From NCBI GenBank assembly GCA_008973525.1, contig WACJ01000083.1:1054001-1118000 (forward strand): a stretch of DNA of 64,000 bases, in the 5' to 3' direction. This DNA is from Stenopsyche tienmushanensis (Eukaryota > Arthropoda > Insecta > Trichoptera > Stenopsychidae). The notes under the pieces were generated by a model, which saw only the letters and a list, made by a program, of their open reading frames with translations, did no database searches and was not told the DNA's origin. The position numbers and the translations under genes are program-made. Shown piece by piece: positions 1 to 17,289 of this stretch (within the stretch, counting starts at the first letter, position 1; every line of letters begins with the position of its first letter).

Positions 1-3000
1 TGTTCTGTTAGAATAGCAATCATCCTTTCCACGGATCCTAAAATCGCCCGATGTATCATAACTGGCCTTATTCGCTCACCATTTTCACTAAAAATCGTCA
101 ACGTTGTAGTATTTGTTTTTATTTTAAATTTAAATAATAATCATTTTAATATCATTTGTACATACTTAACGTAAGCCAAATTGAATTGATTTGGCAGTTG
201 AAAATCTAATTGTATGGTTGCGCATTGATGAGCACGTCTTAATGCATCTTGAATCGTAATATCAATTTTGGGGCCATAGAATGCACCATCACCTGCTTCA
301 ATAGACCACGGAAGACCAAATTCATCCATAGATTCACCCAAAGCCTTAAATAAAATTAAGAATAAATTATTGATGGTGAAGAGACGATGTATTTACGAGT
401 AACGTGGCAAAGAAGCTGCAAGTTTGGAGGCACATAGGGATCGCTGCAGGAAAGGCAAGCAAGGCATTTGCAAAAATGACACGCCTGGGTCAAGCGGGCC
501 GAACGAAGACCATGGGAAGGTTGAATTCGGCACAGCGACCACCACTCCTAAAGATGATGAGGCCCTACAGAACGTTGGCAATGGCCAGCTTGCCTACTGG
601 ACCTGAGGCTGCAAATCAGTATGGCAAAGTATCGCTGGCGGAAGGGACTGTCGCTGTCAGTGGGATTGGACTCACTGGAGGAGGACGAAGCCAGAGAGCT
701 GGAGAATAAGGATGCCTTCAAAAAGTGAGCAACAAGCGCGGCCATCCGAGCATGGAAGGAAAGGTGGTCCAAGTCCCCGAATGGACACCATTTCTATTTG
801 TTCTCGGCTCCGATTTATCAATGTCAATGATTCAAAAAATAAACTCTTACCTTTTCAGCTTCATCCCAGACTGATATTTCACCCAAAAATTTCTCTGGAC
901 GAGTGGATAAAACCAAGCTAAATGTAAATCCGAATACTTCATAAACATCCTTCAAAAATTCCAAACAGTATTTCTAAAATCGAAATAATTTGCATATCAA
1001 CCAATCGGCAAAATAAAATAAAGTTTATTATATTGTAATAAAATATTTTTTTACTATTTCTTGTTTAATTTGTTGCTGGGTGCAAAATATATGAGCATCG
1101 TCTTGTTGGAACCGACGTACACGGGTAAGACCAGTTAGCGCACCGGACAGTTCATTTCGATGGAGGACTCCAAAATCAGCCAATCTTAATGGCAATTCTC
1201 TCCACGATCGAACTCTCCACTCAAACATTACACTGAACACGAAAACATTAACAAATATAAGATCCGTATACAAATCAAGCCATCTTCATTTAAAAAATAA
1301 TCATTTTTTAACTCACCAGTGACCTGGACAATTCATCGGCTTCAAAGCAAACGTTTCTTTTTCAACATCAAAAGAGAACATGTTTTCCTAAAAAAATTTT
1401 GAAAACTCATACAGTTTATTAAAGATTACAATAAAATTCTGTTCTGATGAAATTTTATTATTAATGTATTACGGCATAATGCTGCCAATGTCCACTGGTC
1501 TGCCATAATTTAATATTGTACATGTTCGGCGTAACGACTTCTTGGAAACCTCGGCGACGATAATTTTCTCGAATGAATTCACATAGTTTGTTGTAAATAT
1601 GTGCGCCGCGCGGTAAGAAAAAGCAGGATCCGGGAGATAGTTCATTGAAGAAAAATAATTCTTGTTCCTTTAAAAAGATAAATTTATAAATTATAATGAT
1701 TGGATTTAAACATAAATTTTGCTTTGAATTTGACTAACCCGTCCAATTTTTCGATGATCTCTTCTTGCCGCTTCCTCTTGGATTTTTTCCCACTCTTTCA
1801 ACTGTTTATTATCTGGGAAAGAAATGCCGTAGACACGCTGCAAAGATTCTGCATCCGCTTTACCTTCCCAGTAAGTAGAAGAGTTCTAAAATTATCGTTA
1901 TTTAAGCGAATTAAATACAAGCATATTGCGTATATGATAATATCCATTCATATTATATACCTTGGTGACTTTAAGAGCTTTGATATTTCCAGTGTGGCGG
2001 ACATGAGGACCGCGGCAAAGATCTATAAGTGGACCGCATCGATAAATAGGTAGTGGTGGGAGTATCAACCTTCTCTTTTAAAATGCGAACTTTGAACGGA
2101 TTATAAGAAAACATCTCCAGAAGATCTTCCTTTGATACTTCTAACCGTTCAAAAGTTTGCTTTTTCTTTGGCGATAGATTTCATTAAATTTTCCAGACAA
2201 GGAAAATCAGTGGAAGATATCTGTAATTAGTATTGGTATTAAATTATAATGTATAGACGTAATAAAGCAACAGTTCAAAAATAATATTTAAACACTTACG
2301 CCTTTTTCTGGTAAATGCATGTCGTAATAAAATCCATTTTCTATCGGAGGTCCGTAACAAAGACATCCACCATAGACCTTGAATATTTTTTATCATATTT
2401 AATACAAGTGTATAGTCATGCTATTTTTATTAGTTAAAATAAAATTATAAATACTCTTTCAAGTGCTTCTCCGAGAATGTGAGCGGTTGAATGCCAAAAT
2501 ACTTGTTGTGCATCCGGATCTTGGAAAGTAAGCAGTTGCAACTCGCAATCGCCTTCTAGAGGTCTCTCTAAATCCCACAATACGCCATCTACTCTCGATA
2601 TAACAGCATTACTGGCAAGTCCTTGGCTAAAAATGGAAAACCATAATGTAAAAAACTGCTAGATGATATTAAACGCCACAATCATCTATAGATGCGACAT
2701 CTTGTCTTGACGATCACGACGAACAACAGCAGAAGAATAAATTCGGAAAGAGACAAATGGAGAGCCTGTGAGGGATACATCGCTGCCACTCTTGTGCAAT
2801 ACTTAATTAGTAGCCGGGTGGCAGCCGAAGAGGAGGGGGGTTTAGTGGGATATCCGAATATATCTGGATAGTTTCAGTTTTACTATTCGATATTCAAATA
2901 GTTGATAATGACGAATACTCGGAATCCCTAATCATTAGTAACTATAAAAAAATATACCTCTTCATTAAAAATAATCTTTTTCATATAAATTAACATATAC

Positions 3001-3342
3001 TTATCAGCTTATCTACCGAAAGCTTTTAAGTACATTTATTAACGATTTAAGTACTTAAATTTTGTACGTATGATAATGAAACGAGAACATATTAAAATAT
3101 TACCTGATACCCTGTGCAACTTCGTAAGGCGTAGTGCGCCAAGCATTTCCTTCTATTTTCTTGCCGTCCGGTAATGAAACGACGATGGCCATTTCTGGCT
3201 TCGATGCAATTTCTTCCAAATAGCTTGATTTCAATTTATCCCACAAAGCTATCCTTTTGTCGATATAATCCGGCCACGGACTGAGCTCTTTGACGGATGA
3301 TACATTTTCAGTTTTGCCTCCTTTTTTATTTTTGGATGCCAT
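1..3342 (-). CDS. ThrRS: Threonyl-tRNA synthetase (cytosolic form), 3' end beyond the window
   Basis: Class II aminoacyl-tRNA synthetase that charges tRNA-Thr. Coding exons from start to window edge: 3104-3342, 2455-2626, 2300-2377, 1961-2220, 1739-1885, 1473-1667, 1317-1387, 1055-1232, 851-973, 166-344, 1-87. GT-AG junctions and phases agree. In order the protein shows: a lysine-rich N-terminus; the TGS domain; the editing domain with HxxxH ([14 protein letters not shown]), [12 protein letters not shown] and CRGPHV; then the catalytic core with MNCPGHC, QDDAHIF and IHRA, supplying the Cys and two His that bind zinc in this family; motif 2 around [10 protein letters not shown]; and motif 3 GSVERM. 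The anticodon-binding domain lies outside. ATG at 3342 gives the usual cytosolic N-terminus. Exon 1961-2220 carries two apparent one-base insertions (separate entry). A LINE relic sits in the 345-850 intron. Confidence 0.97.
399..835 (+). mobile_element. Non-LTR retrotransposon (R1/jockey type) relic, ORF2 C-terminal end
   Basis: Lies in a ThrRS intron on the opposite strand. Frame-shifted pieces read as the end of a LINE reverse-transcriptase ORF, including a segment like [20 protein letters not shown], matching the W-x(2)-RW-x(4)-G-x-H style end of such proteins. Frames are broken several times, so it is a dead fragment. The family assignment is by eye. Confidence 0.45.
1961..2220 (-). other. 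ThrRS: Threonyl-tRNA synthetase exon with two apparent +1 shifts
   Basis: This exon encodes the end of the editing domain ([34 protein letters not shown]). The reading frame breaks twice, near 2156-2166 and near 2044-2050, each as one extra base. The exon is 260 nt; removing both bases gives 258 nt, a multiple of three, which is what the phase-0 junctions on both sides require. All other exons of the gene are intact. Assembly indels are the simplest explanation; a recently broken or rescued allele is the alternative. Confidence 0.75.
2690..2880 (+). mobile_element. Possible retroelement scrap in a ThrRS intron
   Basis: The 477-bp intron between ThrRS exons 2455-2626 and 3104-3342 holds a locally GC-richer stretch with short open pieces unlike its surroundings. 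It looks like another LINE 3' fragment but I cannot match a family. Confidence 0.2.
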
Positions 3343-4029
3343 TTTCTGAGCCTATAATTTAAAATTACATTATTTATTCACGAAGGGATGTAAAAAAAAT
3401 GGCAATATCAGACATATTTGGTCTTCTGTGGATAAAAATTATTATGATCAAGTTTAATAAATGTCATTCTGGGCCGACCTTTGTAACAATGATTCTTATT
3501 ATCGAAGTTAATTAACGCTACGTAATAAATCATTCAATAAATATATCAATAGCTTTCAGATAGCCTTAATTATAACGACTACACATGCGTTCGACAAAAG
3601 CTAAACACCAAACGACGGAAACTAGACGAAAATATTTATAAAATGTATATTGCAAATAAATATCCTAAGCATAAGTATTATAAATTTAATTAAATATAAA
3701 ATTTCCGCATGTTCCGCATGATTTCAAATTCTTTTGAAATCATTTTATATGATAACACGTGTTTGTAATATCGAGTGACCCTCAAACTGTGGACAAATTT
3801 ATATTTTAAATACCAATGAAACTTCTTAGCTTCCCAGGAAAAATTGTATTATGCTTGTTATTGTTAACGGAAATTGTTAGCCAAAAGATTGTGTTTGTGT
3901 AATATATAATAAAATAGGCTTGCTCTTGATATCATCATCATCATAGCGCAGCGACAAACAGTTCACTGCAGAACTATGGGCCTCTTCAATTTCCATTTCG
4001 TCTGTATCATACATTCACCTCCTCATTTG

Positions 4030-4480
4030 CTCGATATTGAAGGTAGCATAGACCGAGTTTTATTTAAAACGTTCACCCAGCGGGTCTCCTGAATGAACGT
4101 GTCGACGGGCGTTTTCGCGACTGTCTCGATAGGAAGTGTGGGGGGATTTATCAAGACTGAGCAAATTTTACTCGGAAGACCGTGGAAAGCTATTCTAGAC
4201 GACCTTGTTGATTTTACTGGAAAGGGCTTTCTGGAATGCAAAGAATCTAGTCCCTCCTTTCCTGGCCATACGAGCTGCCAAGACGAACAGCAAAGTGGTC
4301 GACCAAATGAGGTAACCACCCCAGAAATAGTGAATAAAATCCACAAAATGGTATTGGATGACCGTCGATTATAAGTGCACGAGCTAGCAGACATAGCAGG
4401 CCTTTTAAAAAATGCTGTAAACAGCGTCGTGATGATGTTTCAATTGAGTGTTTGGCGATGTTTCACAGCAACAAGGCCAA
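4030..4480 (+). mobile_element. Mariner-type transposase relic (N-terminal part)
   Basis: The translation contains DEQQSGRPNEVTTPEIV then KIHKMVLDDRRL and, after a stop, a further helix-turn-helix piece (ELADIAGLLKNAVNSVV). This is the D(D/E)xxSGRP...V...IH..V..DRRL pattern of mariner-like transposases. Upstream coding is degraded and there is no catalytic domain, so it is inactive. Confidence 0.7.
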
Positions 4481-5200
4481 ATTTTGGCATCAATTTAGAA
4501 TAAAACATAGGTCCATCGCTTCACGTCTGAGACAAAGAAACAAGAGGACCCTCCTCTGACCTGAGCTGTTTATTGGTTGGGCAGGGGAAGTCTAAACTCT
4601 GTTAGCCTCTGAGGGAACTTCCGTGATCATACAAATGCTGCCCTAAAAGAGGATTGAGTGATCATAAGATTTGTATGTCCAATCGGTCCACTTTTCACAT
4701 CGCTGATATCACGAATAAGCGCCTTGCGATCGGATGACATACCCGAAAATATCGACTGACCAAAGAAGACTGATCGGGTGGGTTGTTTTAGATTCTACAA
4801 TCGGTACAATGTTTAAGCAATAACGAAGAAAATAGGGGTTAGACAACTTAGTATATATTGTAAAAATGGACAGAGTCAATCAGCGTTGATTCACACAAAT
4901 AGAATGGTCAAGTAAAATATGGTTTATAAACTGTATAACGCACAGTATTCTCGAAAGTAGCTCAACGTGGATCAAAAATGTTAATCGAATTTGATTATAT
5001 CTAATGAATCAAAATAATCAAATAGTGTTCAAGATTTGATATTTTAAAGATAATTTGCCGACTCACATTGTTGGCTACATCTCAAAATTCTCACATTATT
5101 TAAGGGTACATTTATTGAATGTTGTTAGTTGAAAAGGACATCATAAATCGTCCATCGATCCATCCATTTGCCATTTGAATATGTTATTATGAATTTTTAC

Positions 5201-5774
5201 TTAAGGGGTCATCAAAATTTGGTTTGCAGGCTGAAGAATTGTTTTATTGCTGATTAGTAGTATATTTCCCTTTTCAACGACTTTTGATACTTAAAACTTT
5301 AAACGCGTTTTTCTATTGGTCTGAAATTTTACGAGCTTATTTTACACATGTACGGCTATGACACTTCGCAAAACCAGGTCAAAATGTTTATTTTATCTTA
5401 CGTTTTACATTTTAAAAATACCCCCAAAATGATGTATTTTTTACTAGTGACTTTTAAATGAAATTTATTGATTGAGTATATTACGATAGCGATACACTTA
5501 CAGATTAAGAATCTTTTTGAATTTTTGTTTCGAGTAAGCCTGAATGAAAAAAAATGATCCACACCGTGGACTTGCATCTTTTTTGACATGTCACTTTGAT
5601 GTTATAAAAATGATATATATATATTTTTTAATTACAAATTTATTTTTTTATTATTATGTAAGAGTGCCATAATAAATCTAAAAAAGATTATTTTAATTAT
5701 ACATTGTATTTACTGTAAAAAAAATTGTTAAAAATTGCCTATTTTTTGGACCGTCAAGTAAGATGACCCCTTAA
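5201..5774. mobile_element. Short non-autonomous element with TTAA ends (piggyBac-like MITE)
   Basis: Both ends read TTAA plus a 9-bp inverted repeat: TTAAGGGGTCATC at 5201-5213 and GATGACCCCTTAA at 5762-5774. About 574 bp, AT-rich, no coding capacity. A TTAA duplication with terminal GGG is the hallmark of piggyBac-type insertion; the family is inferred. Confidence 0.55.
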
Positions 5775-6065
5775 AGAATTTAAAAAAAATACAGTTTCCT
5801 GAATTATTTCAAAACGGAAGCGATAGACTGCACGTTTTAAAGCGAATAGCGTGGTGTCGACGTCAAGGTTATCTGAGTGGATTTTCCAGGTAATTTGATA
5901 AGCCCGTCGATGAATAAAAGTCGATTTTGCCAAGAAAAACTGGGTTCGGATGAACACGTACGCTCGATTTGGAAGCACAGTTGGATGACGATTCACAAGC
6001 GGGAATAAAAGGTTAAGTAAAATACGATCGGGCGGGAAGCGGAAGGCGAGGGACGGAGCACCAAC

Positions 6066-6143
6066 CGAGGTGGTGATGCGCCGGCAGGGGCTGAGCCCCG
6101 AGCTGGGGTCGCCCCTCGCCAAACGCGACAACACCCTTAGCAT
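6066..6143 (-). other. ThrRS: Possible alternative first exon of ThrRS (mitochondrial presequence)
   Basis: A GC-rich island opens with ATG at 6143 and encodes MLRVLSRLARGDPSSG followed by more Arg, Ser and Pro. It is rich in Arg with one acidic residue, like a mitochondrial targeting peptide. A GT at 6065 (weak donor, GTTGGT) ends the exon in phase 0, and a second phase-0 GT lies further downstream. Both AG acceptors just 5' of the cytosolic ATG (ending at 3346 or 3352) are also phase 0, so splicing would fuse the presequence in frame to the cytosolic start. Use of one ThrRS gene for both compartments is a plausible inference here. The weak donor lowers confidence. Confidence 0.4.
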
Positions 6144-6169
6144 GCCTCTTCACTCGACGACTTCACCAT
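6137..6169 (-). other. Short upstream ORF overlapping the presequence ATG
   Basis: ATG at 6169 in good context (AACATGG) opens a 10-codon frame (MVKSSSEEAC) that stops after overlapping the ATG at 6143 in another frame. If transcripts begin upstream of both, this would reduce initiation at 6143 or force leaky scanning. Seen directly; the effect is inference. Confidence 0.35.
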
Positions 6170-6720
6170 GTTGACAGCTGCACGTGTGCGCTCGCCGACA
6201 CCGCAATTCACTATCTGATGCAATTTACCTAAGGCTTTGCGCTCTTTTGCGTATACCTGCCAAATCAATTCCACTCTCGTTGACGTCAACTTAAATATAT
6301 ACGCAAACGATAATCGGACAATATTAAAAAAAAAATTAATAATCGCGCCTTGCAAATTTCAATAATTTGAATTTGATATTATGTGCAAATTTAATATCGA
6401 CAAATCGATTTAACAAAATTTTAATTTAATAAATTTATTAAATATTTTTCGTATTAGAATACAATAAAAATCGAGTATGATCTTTTAATTTTTATATATA
6501 AAATTGATATATAATTTTTTTTTAATTGATGAATATAAGAAAATAAAAAAATTAAATTATGCAACATATGTGTTTGATTGATTTTCATTTATATTTTAAT
6601 ATGACTGTCAGAATTAAGATTATTGTTATTTTAAGCATTTTTTTTCGTCGGGCCGAATTTATGTCTGTTTAGATCATTCGTCCACTTCGGACGATCGACA
6701 GTAAACAAAAGTCGAGCATC
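6170..6720. promoter_or_regulatory. Divergent promoter gap between ThrRS and Fem-1
   Basis: About 0.6 kb separates the GC-rich ThrRS first-exon island (minus) from the Fem-1 start (plus). The middle is very AT-rich; both flanks are GC-rich, like CpG-type housekeeping promoters. No TATA box stands out next to either start. An ATG at 6731 opens a 9-codon frame (MSKAVLVNF) ahead of the Fem-1 ATG. Confidence 0.4.
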
Positions 6721-6813
6721 TACGCGGTAGATGTCAAAAGCGGTTCTGGTGAATTTTTGAAAAGACGGCGTGGAGGGGAGTTCTATTTGCGTTCGCGGGC
6801 AGTCGTCGGGGAG

Positions 6814-12515
<5,702 letters not shown>

Positions 12516-14379
12516 TATTTGATCGTTACTACGTATTTGCTGTGTTCCTTCCTTATTTGATCTTTAAATATGTATTCTCAGACGGTTGCAAGGTATCGAA
12601 TATATTGTTTTATTGTCATTATATAAATGCAAAATATTTTTATTGCACTTTATTGATAAAAATCGTATATGCTGTGCATATGTAAATGTGTAAAATAAGT
12701 TATCCATTGTAACTCTTCGAAATTTTAGCCTAAATATTGCCTAGTATTATCAAATTTCTGTGTAGATATAATGTTAACCTTTGACTTCCAAATCGAATAC
12801 AGTTAAATTAATGCATGTAAAACGCTACGTGACCGCGCGGTGATCTTCTATTAATACGTTAAATAATTATCATTTTCATTATATACGCTTTTTTGTTATT
12901 TGTTATTGACGCATTATGATTTATTATCAGTCGGCGATGACTAGTCATTTTTTACACGATATATTTAAAAAAATAAATTCCATTTATATTTATGAACATG
13001 AGTCATCACTTTAAAGTACCTTTAATCGTCAGGGTATTAAACGATTACGTGCAATTGTCCAATTATATAAGAAAACTTGATTGCGCATATTATTGCGTAA
13101 GATATTTTATGTAAATAGAAACTCAAGAGACTAGGGAGAAATTATGCTAATACTCTCGATGTTAATATATTGTACTTATATTGCATAAATCTGTCTTTGA
13201 TTTCGTGCGCTCAACTATAAAACATTTGAATATTTTGGAAGTTAAAGGTTATATATAAAAGCCGCTTCATAAACGTAATATATTTTTCTTTCGAGTCCTC
13301 TCGCATTTTAACCGATTGTTAATTGTCCTTTAGTCATATTTGATATATTGTAAATAATATAAGTTAATGTTTAATAATTAACGAGGCTTTTAAATAAATG
13401 TGATAAAATGAACATATTTGTTGAAAAAAAAAGATTCACTAATCGAGTTTATGCATTCAAAAAATTTAAGCTTTAATTTTGTACATACGTCTTGATTTAT
13501 AACAGTACGAATGCCGAAATTCTTGATTATTGTTCTATGATGTTTTCGAATAAATGTTACGAATAAATGATGATAGCATTGAATTATTTAATCGATCTTT
13601 GAATATGTAACTTGTAAAGCTAAGTGGCTGCGTAAAGAAAATAAAATTGCTCAATTTAAACACAAAATACGGATGATTTGCATTTTAATCTCGATAATCC
13701 AAACGTGTATACATGAAATGATTTAATGAAAATTCATATCTCAAAGGAATCATTGTGACGAAATATTGTTACAAAGTCTGCTGCTATTGTGTTCGAGATC
13801 TTTGTTGGGAAATGATTTGAATATCGTATTTTTGAACTATGCGTATGTCTGAGATTCCTATTATTAGCGTATCTTTTGGCATGCTCTTGTAAATGGGCAT
13901 TATTTCTTTGTTCATTTATCCCTCGTAAGATACGCTGTTTTTGTTCTCAGTTGAATGAAAAAAAGAATGAGATGGCTAATACTTCAATGAAAAAAGTTAA
14001 CATATTTTCATTAAATGACCGCCAACGTTCTGTTTTCTTTTTTGATAATCATAGGCACTTTTATTATTTCATTTGTATCATAAATAAATGTGGATTTCTC
14101 ACGTTTATTCGAGTGCCTTGAAGAGCAAATTTAGTACATATATATATTAAGGCGTTGCATTCCTAACAAGAGCTTAGCAGGGTTGATTAAAATGCGGTAT
14201 TTGTTGCTTTTTTTTAATAGTAAATTAAATATCTTGAATACTTTATTGTTTTCAGCTAAATATAAAGGATCAGATGTAACACCTAGATGTATTTTTTTCT
14301 CGAGTTTTGTGACATGTAGCGCTGTCTTGCTGGAAATAGACATCAAACACATGAATATGATTAAATTGTGGCCATAAAA
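12516..14379. other. Fem-1 3' UTR and AT-rich flank
   Basis: No further coding exon seen. AATAAA hexamers occur near 12972, 13393 and 13550, so the 3' UTR end cannot be fixed from sequence. Short ORFs here (for example 13876-14121) show no family resemblance and match the AT-rich background. Confidence 0.5.
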
Positions 14380-15080
14380 AGCATTTCATCAAAAAACTTG
14401 AACTCTTCGTTGGTAAAGTTCGCATTTATGCAGAAAAATTGCAACTTTATCCTGCGCTGTCAAGATATTCATCATATTTTATTGTCATCAGACTGTTAAT
14501 TTCGCTGAAAACATCAGCAAGATACGTCAGCATTTTGATTGAATGATTTATCTTTTATTTTAAAGTACAATTTTATCTCCTTTTGTGTTCTCTGGTTTTC
14601 GAGAAACAATCCTATTTCTTTACGGAGCTTATAAACCCTGTTTATAATTCTTTCTCTCGACAGCCAGCGTACCCCTGTGTGGTACAAAAGACCATTAAAT
14701 TTGGCTCCAACTTCATCGCACAACACTTTGAATAATCTGGAATTCGCAGCGCTGCCATGAATATGATTCACAATTTTTACTACATCACTCAACGCGCTTA
14801 TTAAAACATGAAGGAAGCTTCTCAACAGCCAAATTGTATCTAATAACTATTTTAGCGTTTTGAATACGCCTTCACCACGAATAGTGGTGGGAGAGAGGAA
14901 AACTTGCAGAACAAGAATTCCTCTTTTACACGGTCATCTTTAATGTACCGAATTTATTCCAGGAATTGCGAACACGAAGCTACATCGGTTGTCTTCTCCA
15001 ATTGCAGCGCAAACATAGAACTTTCTTTAATTTGAAGATATGCTTACGTTATTTGAAAAGACGTCACGCACGCTGATATC
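14380..15080 (-). mobile_element. hAT-type transposase relic (ZBED/GTF2IRD2-like)
   Basis: Minus-strand frames read FALQLEKTTDVASCSQFLE, then a shifted piece (RYIKDDRVKEEFLFC), then an open stretch at 14514-14825 with LCDEVGAKFNGLLYHTGVRW and LSRERIINRVYKLRKEI. This is the H-T-x-V-R-W-L-S-R-x(4)-R block of the hAT-derived GTF2IRD2/ZBED-like proteins. Stops and shifts separate the pieces; no BED finger or dimerisation end is attached. Confidence 0.75.
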
Positions 15081-16139
15081 TGGGTGTTGCATTTTGATGA
15101 CCGTTTTATAATATTTTTTTTAAAAAAACGAATGAAACTATCTTTAAATACATTTGTAGTTTATTCTCAACGTTGCGTTGAATTACTGATTTTATCGTTC
15201 TGAAAATCTACCGATGCTTTTAATACGGCTTTAATTTATATTTTTGTTTTATGAACAGGAAACAATATTTTAGTTTGAGATATTTCGCGGTTTTAATGCT
15301 ATGTTGGAGGCTCAGTAACGAGTTCCAATCCCTTGATTCTTAAAAGCAGTTTCGGCGCATTTTCTGTGCTTAATCATAATTTGTGATGTTTGTGTTAACA
15401 TTGTATTTTATATTTGGTTAATTGAATGTCTTGTACCATTTTCAGTTTTTATATATACGAAAGAAAATTTATGTAAATATATCTATAGCCATAAACGAGA
15501 CTGTGAAATGAATCATAGAGTGATATTGTAAATTTTATTCTTAAATAATTTGTTGTGGACTATGTAAATAAAAAGATGATTATATCTTGTTATTTTGGCG
15601 CTTTTATTTACCCAATTCCCATTTGTATTGGTTGTGTCCAGTTTTATTAAATTCTTTGCGGGTCACAGAGGACCGTCATCGGCACTGTGATTGATATCGC
15701 GACGCAGAGACGAAGAAAGACTTGGCCACTTGGTTTGCATGCGTAAATATTAAAATCTATTTGATTTGTTTCATTTTCTTTGTTTAGGGAATTTTTTCAT
15801 CATTATACTTGCAGATAATTTATTCAAGAATGCAGCTTTCAGTACAAGAGATCGAAATAGCAACACCGACAGTTTGATGTAGTTATATGGTAATTTTTGT
15901 GTAAATATTTGCTGTACAATGGACTGATGTATCACATATTTTATATCTGAATACACTTTTTCTGTTTATAAATGCTAATGAGATTATGATTTGTATAACT
16001 TAATAGCATATGTTAACAATTATGGATGATGGATAATATTGGATGAATCCTCAGTTATCCTAATATTATGCAGAAAGATTAAGCAAACATTTGTAATTTT
16101 TTGTTTTTCTCCAATTATATTTTGTAATTTCCTATTTAT

Positions 16140-16335
16140 TTTTCGGGCTTCTCCAGACTGAGACCTCAGACGAAGGATCAATTACCAGCTTCGTCCGAAC
16201 CAGCCGTTTTCATTGGGCATTTCATGTGGCATGAATGCCGATTCATAGAGTTCCTCGAAAGGCTTCGTCCATATGTCTGGACCTGGGCAATTGGAAGAAG
16301 GAGGCTCAGCATAGATAAAAATGGCTAAATGCTCT
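16140..16335. repeat. GC-richer unidentified repeat-like block
   Basis: A ~190-bp block is clearly more GC-rich than its flanks and contains no convincing frame. It abuts the SINE fragment that follows. Likely transposon-derived, unidentified. Confidence 0.25.
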
Positions 16336-16364
16336 CTTATAAAACTATATAGAAGTCACCTAAA

Positions 16365-16435
16365 GTAAGCAAATTTTAGCAATCCCTTTTATGGGACTAT
16401 TGCCAACCATTTTGACGTGGTTTTTCATTCTATTC
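16365..16435 (-). mobile_element. 3' fragment of the SINE seen at 48.3 kb
   Basis: The reverse complement reads GAATGAAAAACCACGTCAAA then TGGTTGGCAATAGTCCCATA and AAAGGGATTGCTAAAA. It matches the 3' body of the tRNA-derived SINE at 48297-48482 with few differences. The tRNA-like head is missing. Confidence 0.65.
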
Positions 16436-16559
16436 TAATGTAAAAACGTACTTTTAATAAAATCTCTTATTTTTTTATATAAACAATCTACCCTCTGGGA
16501 GATATTTAGTTCTTCTTTTGACGTTTATGTTGCTGACTCATGTAGGTCTTCATTCATTA

Positions 16560-17270
16560 ATGAGGACTTTATGTTCATGCACTTTGAACTGAAAGCATTG
16601 GAGAATGTCAATATTGGAAGTCGATACGGTACCCCAGAGCTGTATTCCATATGTCCTAATAGGTTTTAGTATGGTTTCGTATATAAGTGCTTTATTTTCT
16701 AGGTACAGTTCTGATATTCGACCCATCAGCCTTTATGCACCACTTTCTGAGCCATTTTTGTATGTTGTTGAGATGATGCTGGAGTTGTTGAGATGCTGTT
16801 GTGAGGTCATTATGCGAGATCAGAAGAGCTGTGTCATGAGCGAAAGTGGCAATTGTTATGGTTTCTAATGTCGGGACGTCGGCTATGTATAAAAGGTATA
16901 GAACTGGACCAAGTACGCTGCCTTGTGGGACGCCAGATTTTATATCATTGAGTGCGGTGGCTTCATCTTTGTATTTGACGTAGAATGTTCTGTTGGTCAG
17001 GTAATATTTGAGTATGAAGAAGTAATTCGTGGTTTGTATTCCAATTTTATGCAGCAAGCCCGGATGCTACACTTTGTCAAAAGCCTGAGTTACGTCCAGG
17101 AATGCTGCCGAGCAATATTTTCTATCTTTCAAGTCCTTGTGGATTCTATTAAAGATCCTGTGTATTTGTTCCACAGTCGCATGTTGTTGACGGAATCCAA
17201 ATTGGTGATTGGGTATTAGGTTGTTTTTCTCAATTATGGGTTTAAGTCTCTTCAGTAGAAGTATCATTCA
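16560..17270 (-). mobile_element. Jockey-like retrotransposon, reverse-transcriptase fragment (broken)
   Basis: Minus-strand frames give a reverse-transcriptase core: NHQFGFRQQHATVEQIHRI, AAFLDVTQAFDKV, then after a break SGVPQGSVLGPVLYLLYIAD and FAHDTALLI. The last should be F/Y-A-D-D, so the catalytic motif is mutated. A third frame continues ALIYETILKPIRTYGIQLWG and SNIDILQ, the usual thumb-region end of jockey elements. At least two frame breaks; inactive. A second copy enters at the right edge of the window (63944-64000). Confidence 0.9.
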
Positions 17271-17289
17271 AAGGTTTTATGAATAAAAT

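Larger units (their letters stand above)
3346..6065. other. ThrRS 5' intron region, repeat-filled
   Basis: No host coding exon recognised between the cytosolic start exon and the GC-rich island. It holds a mariner relic (about 4030-4480), a TTAA-flanked MITE (5201-5774) and a 27-bp motif at about 3895-3922 (GTGTAATATATAATAAAATA plus GGCTTGC) that recurs reversed, with small changes, near 33068-33095. Confidence 0.5.

Noticed and set aside
1700..2053. Plus-strand ORF of 117 codons
   Set aside because: It is the antisense shadow of ThrRS exons with clear family motifs on the minus strand.
5754..6143. A 129-codon minus-strand protein gene
   Set aside because: Only the first ~26 codons are GC-rich and presequence-like; the rest is AT-rich, follows a possible splice donor and runs into the TTAA element.
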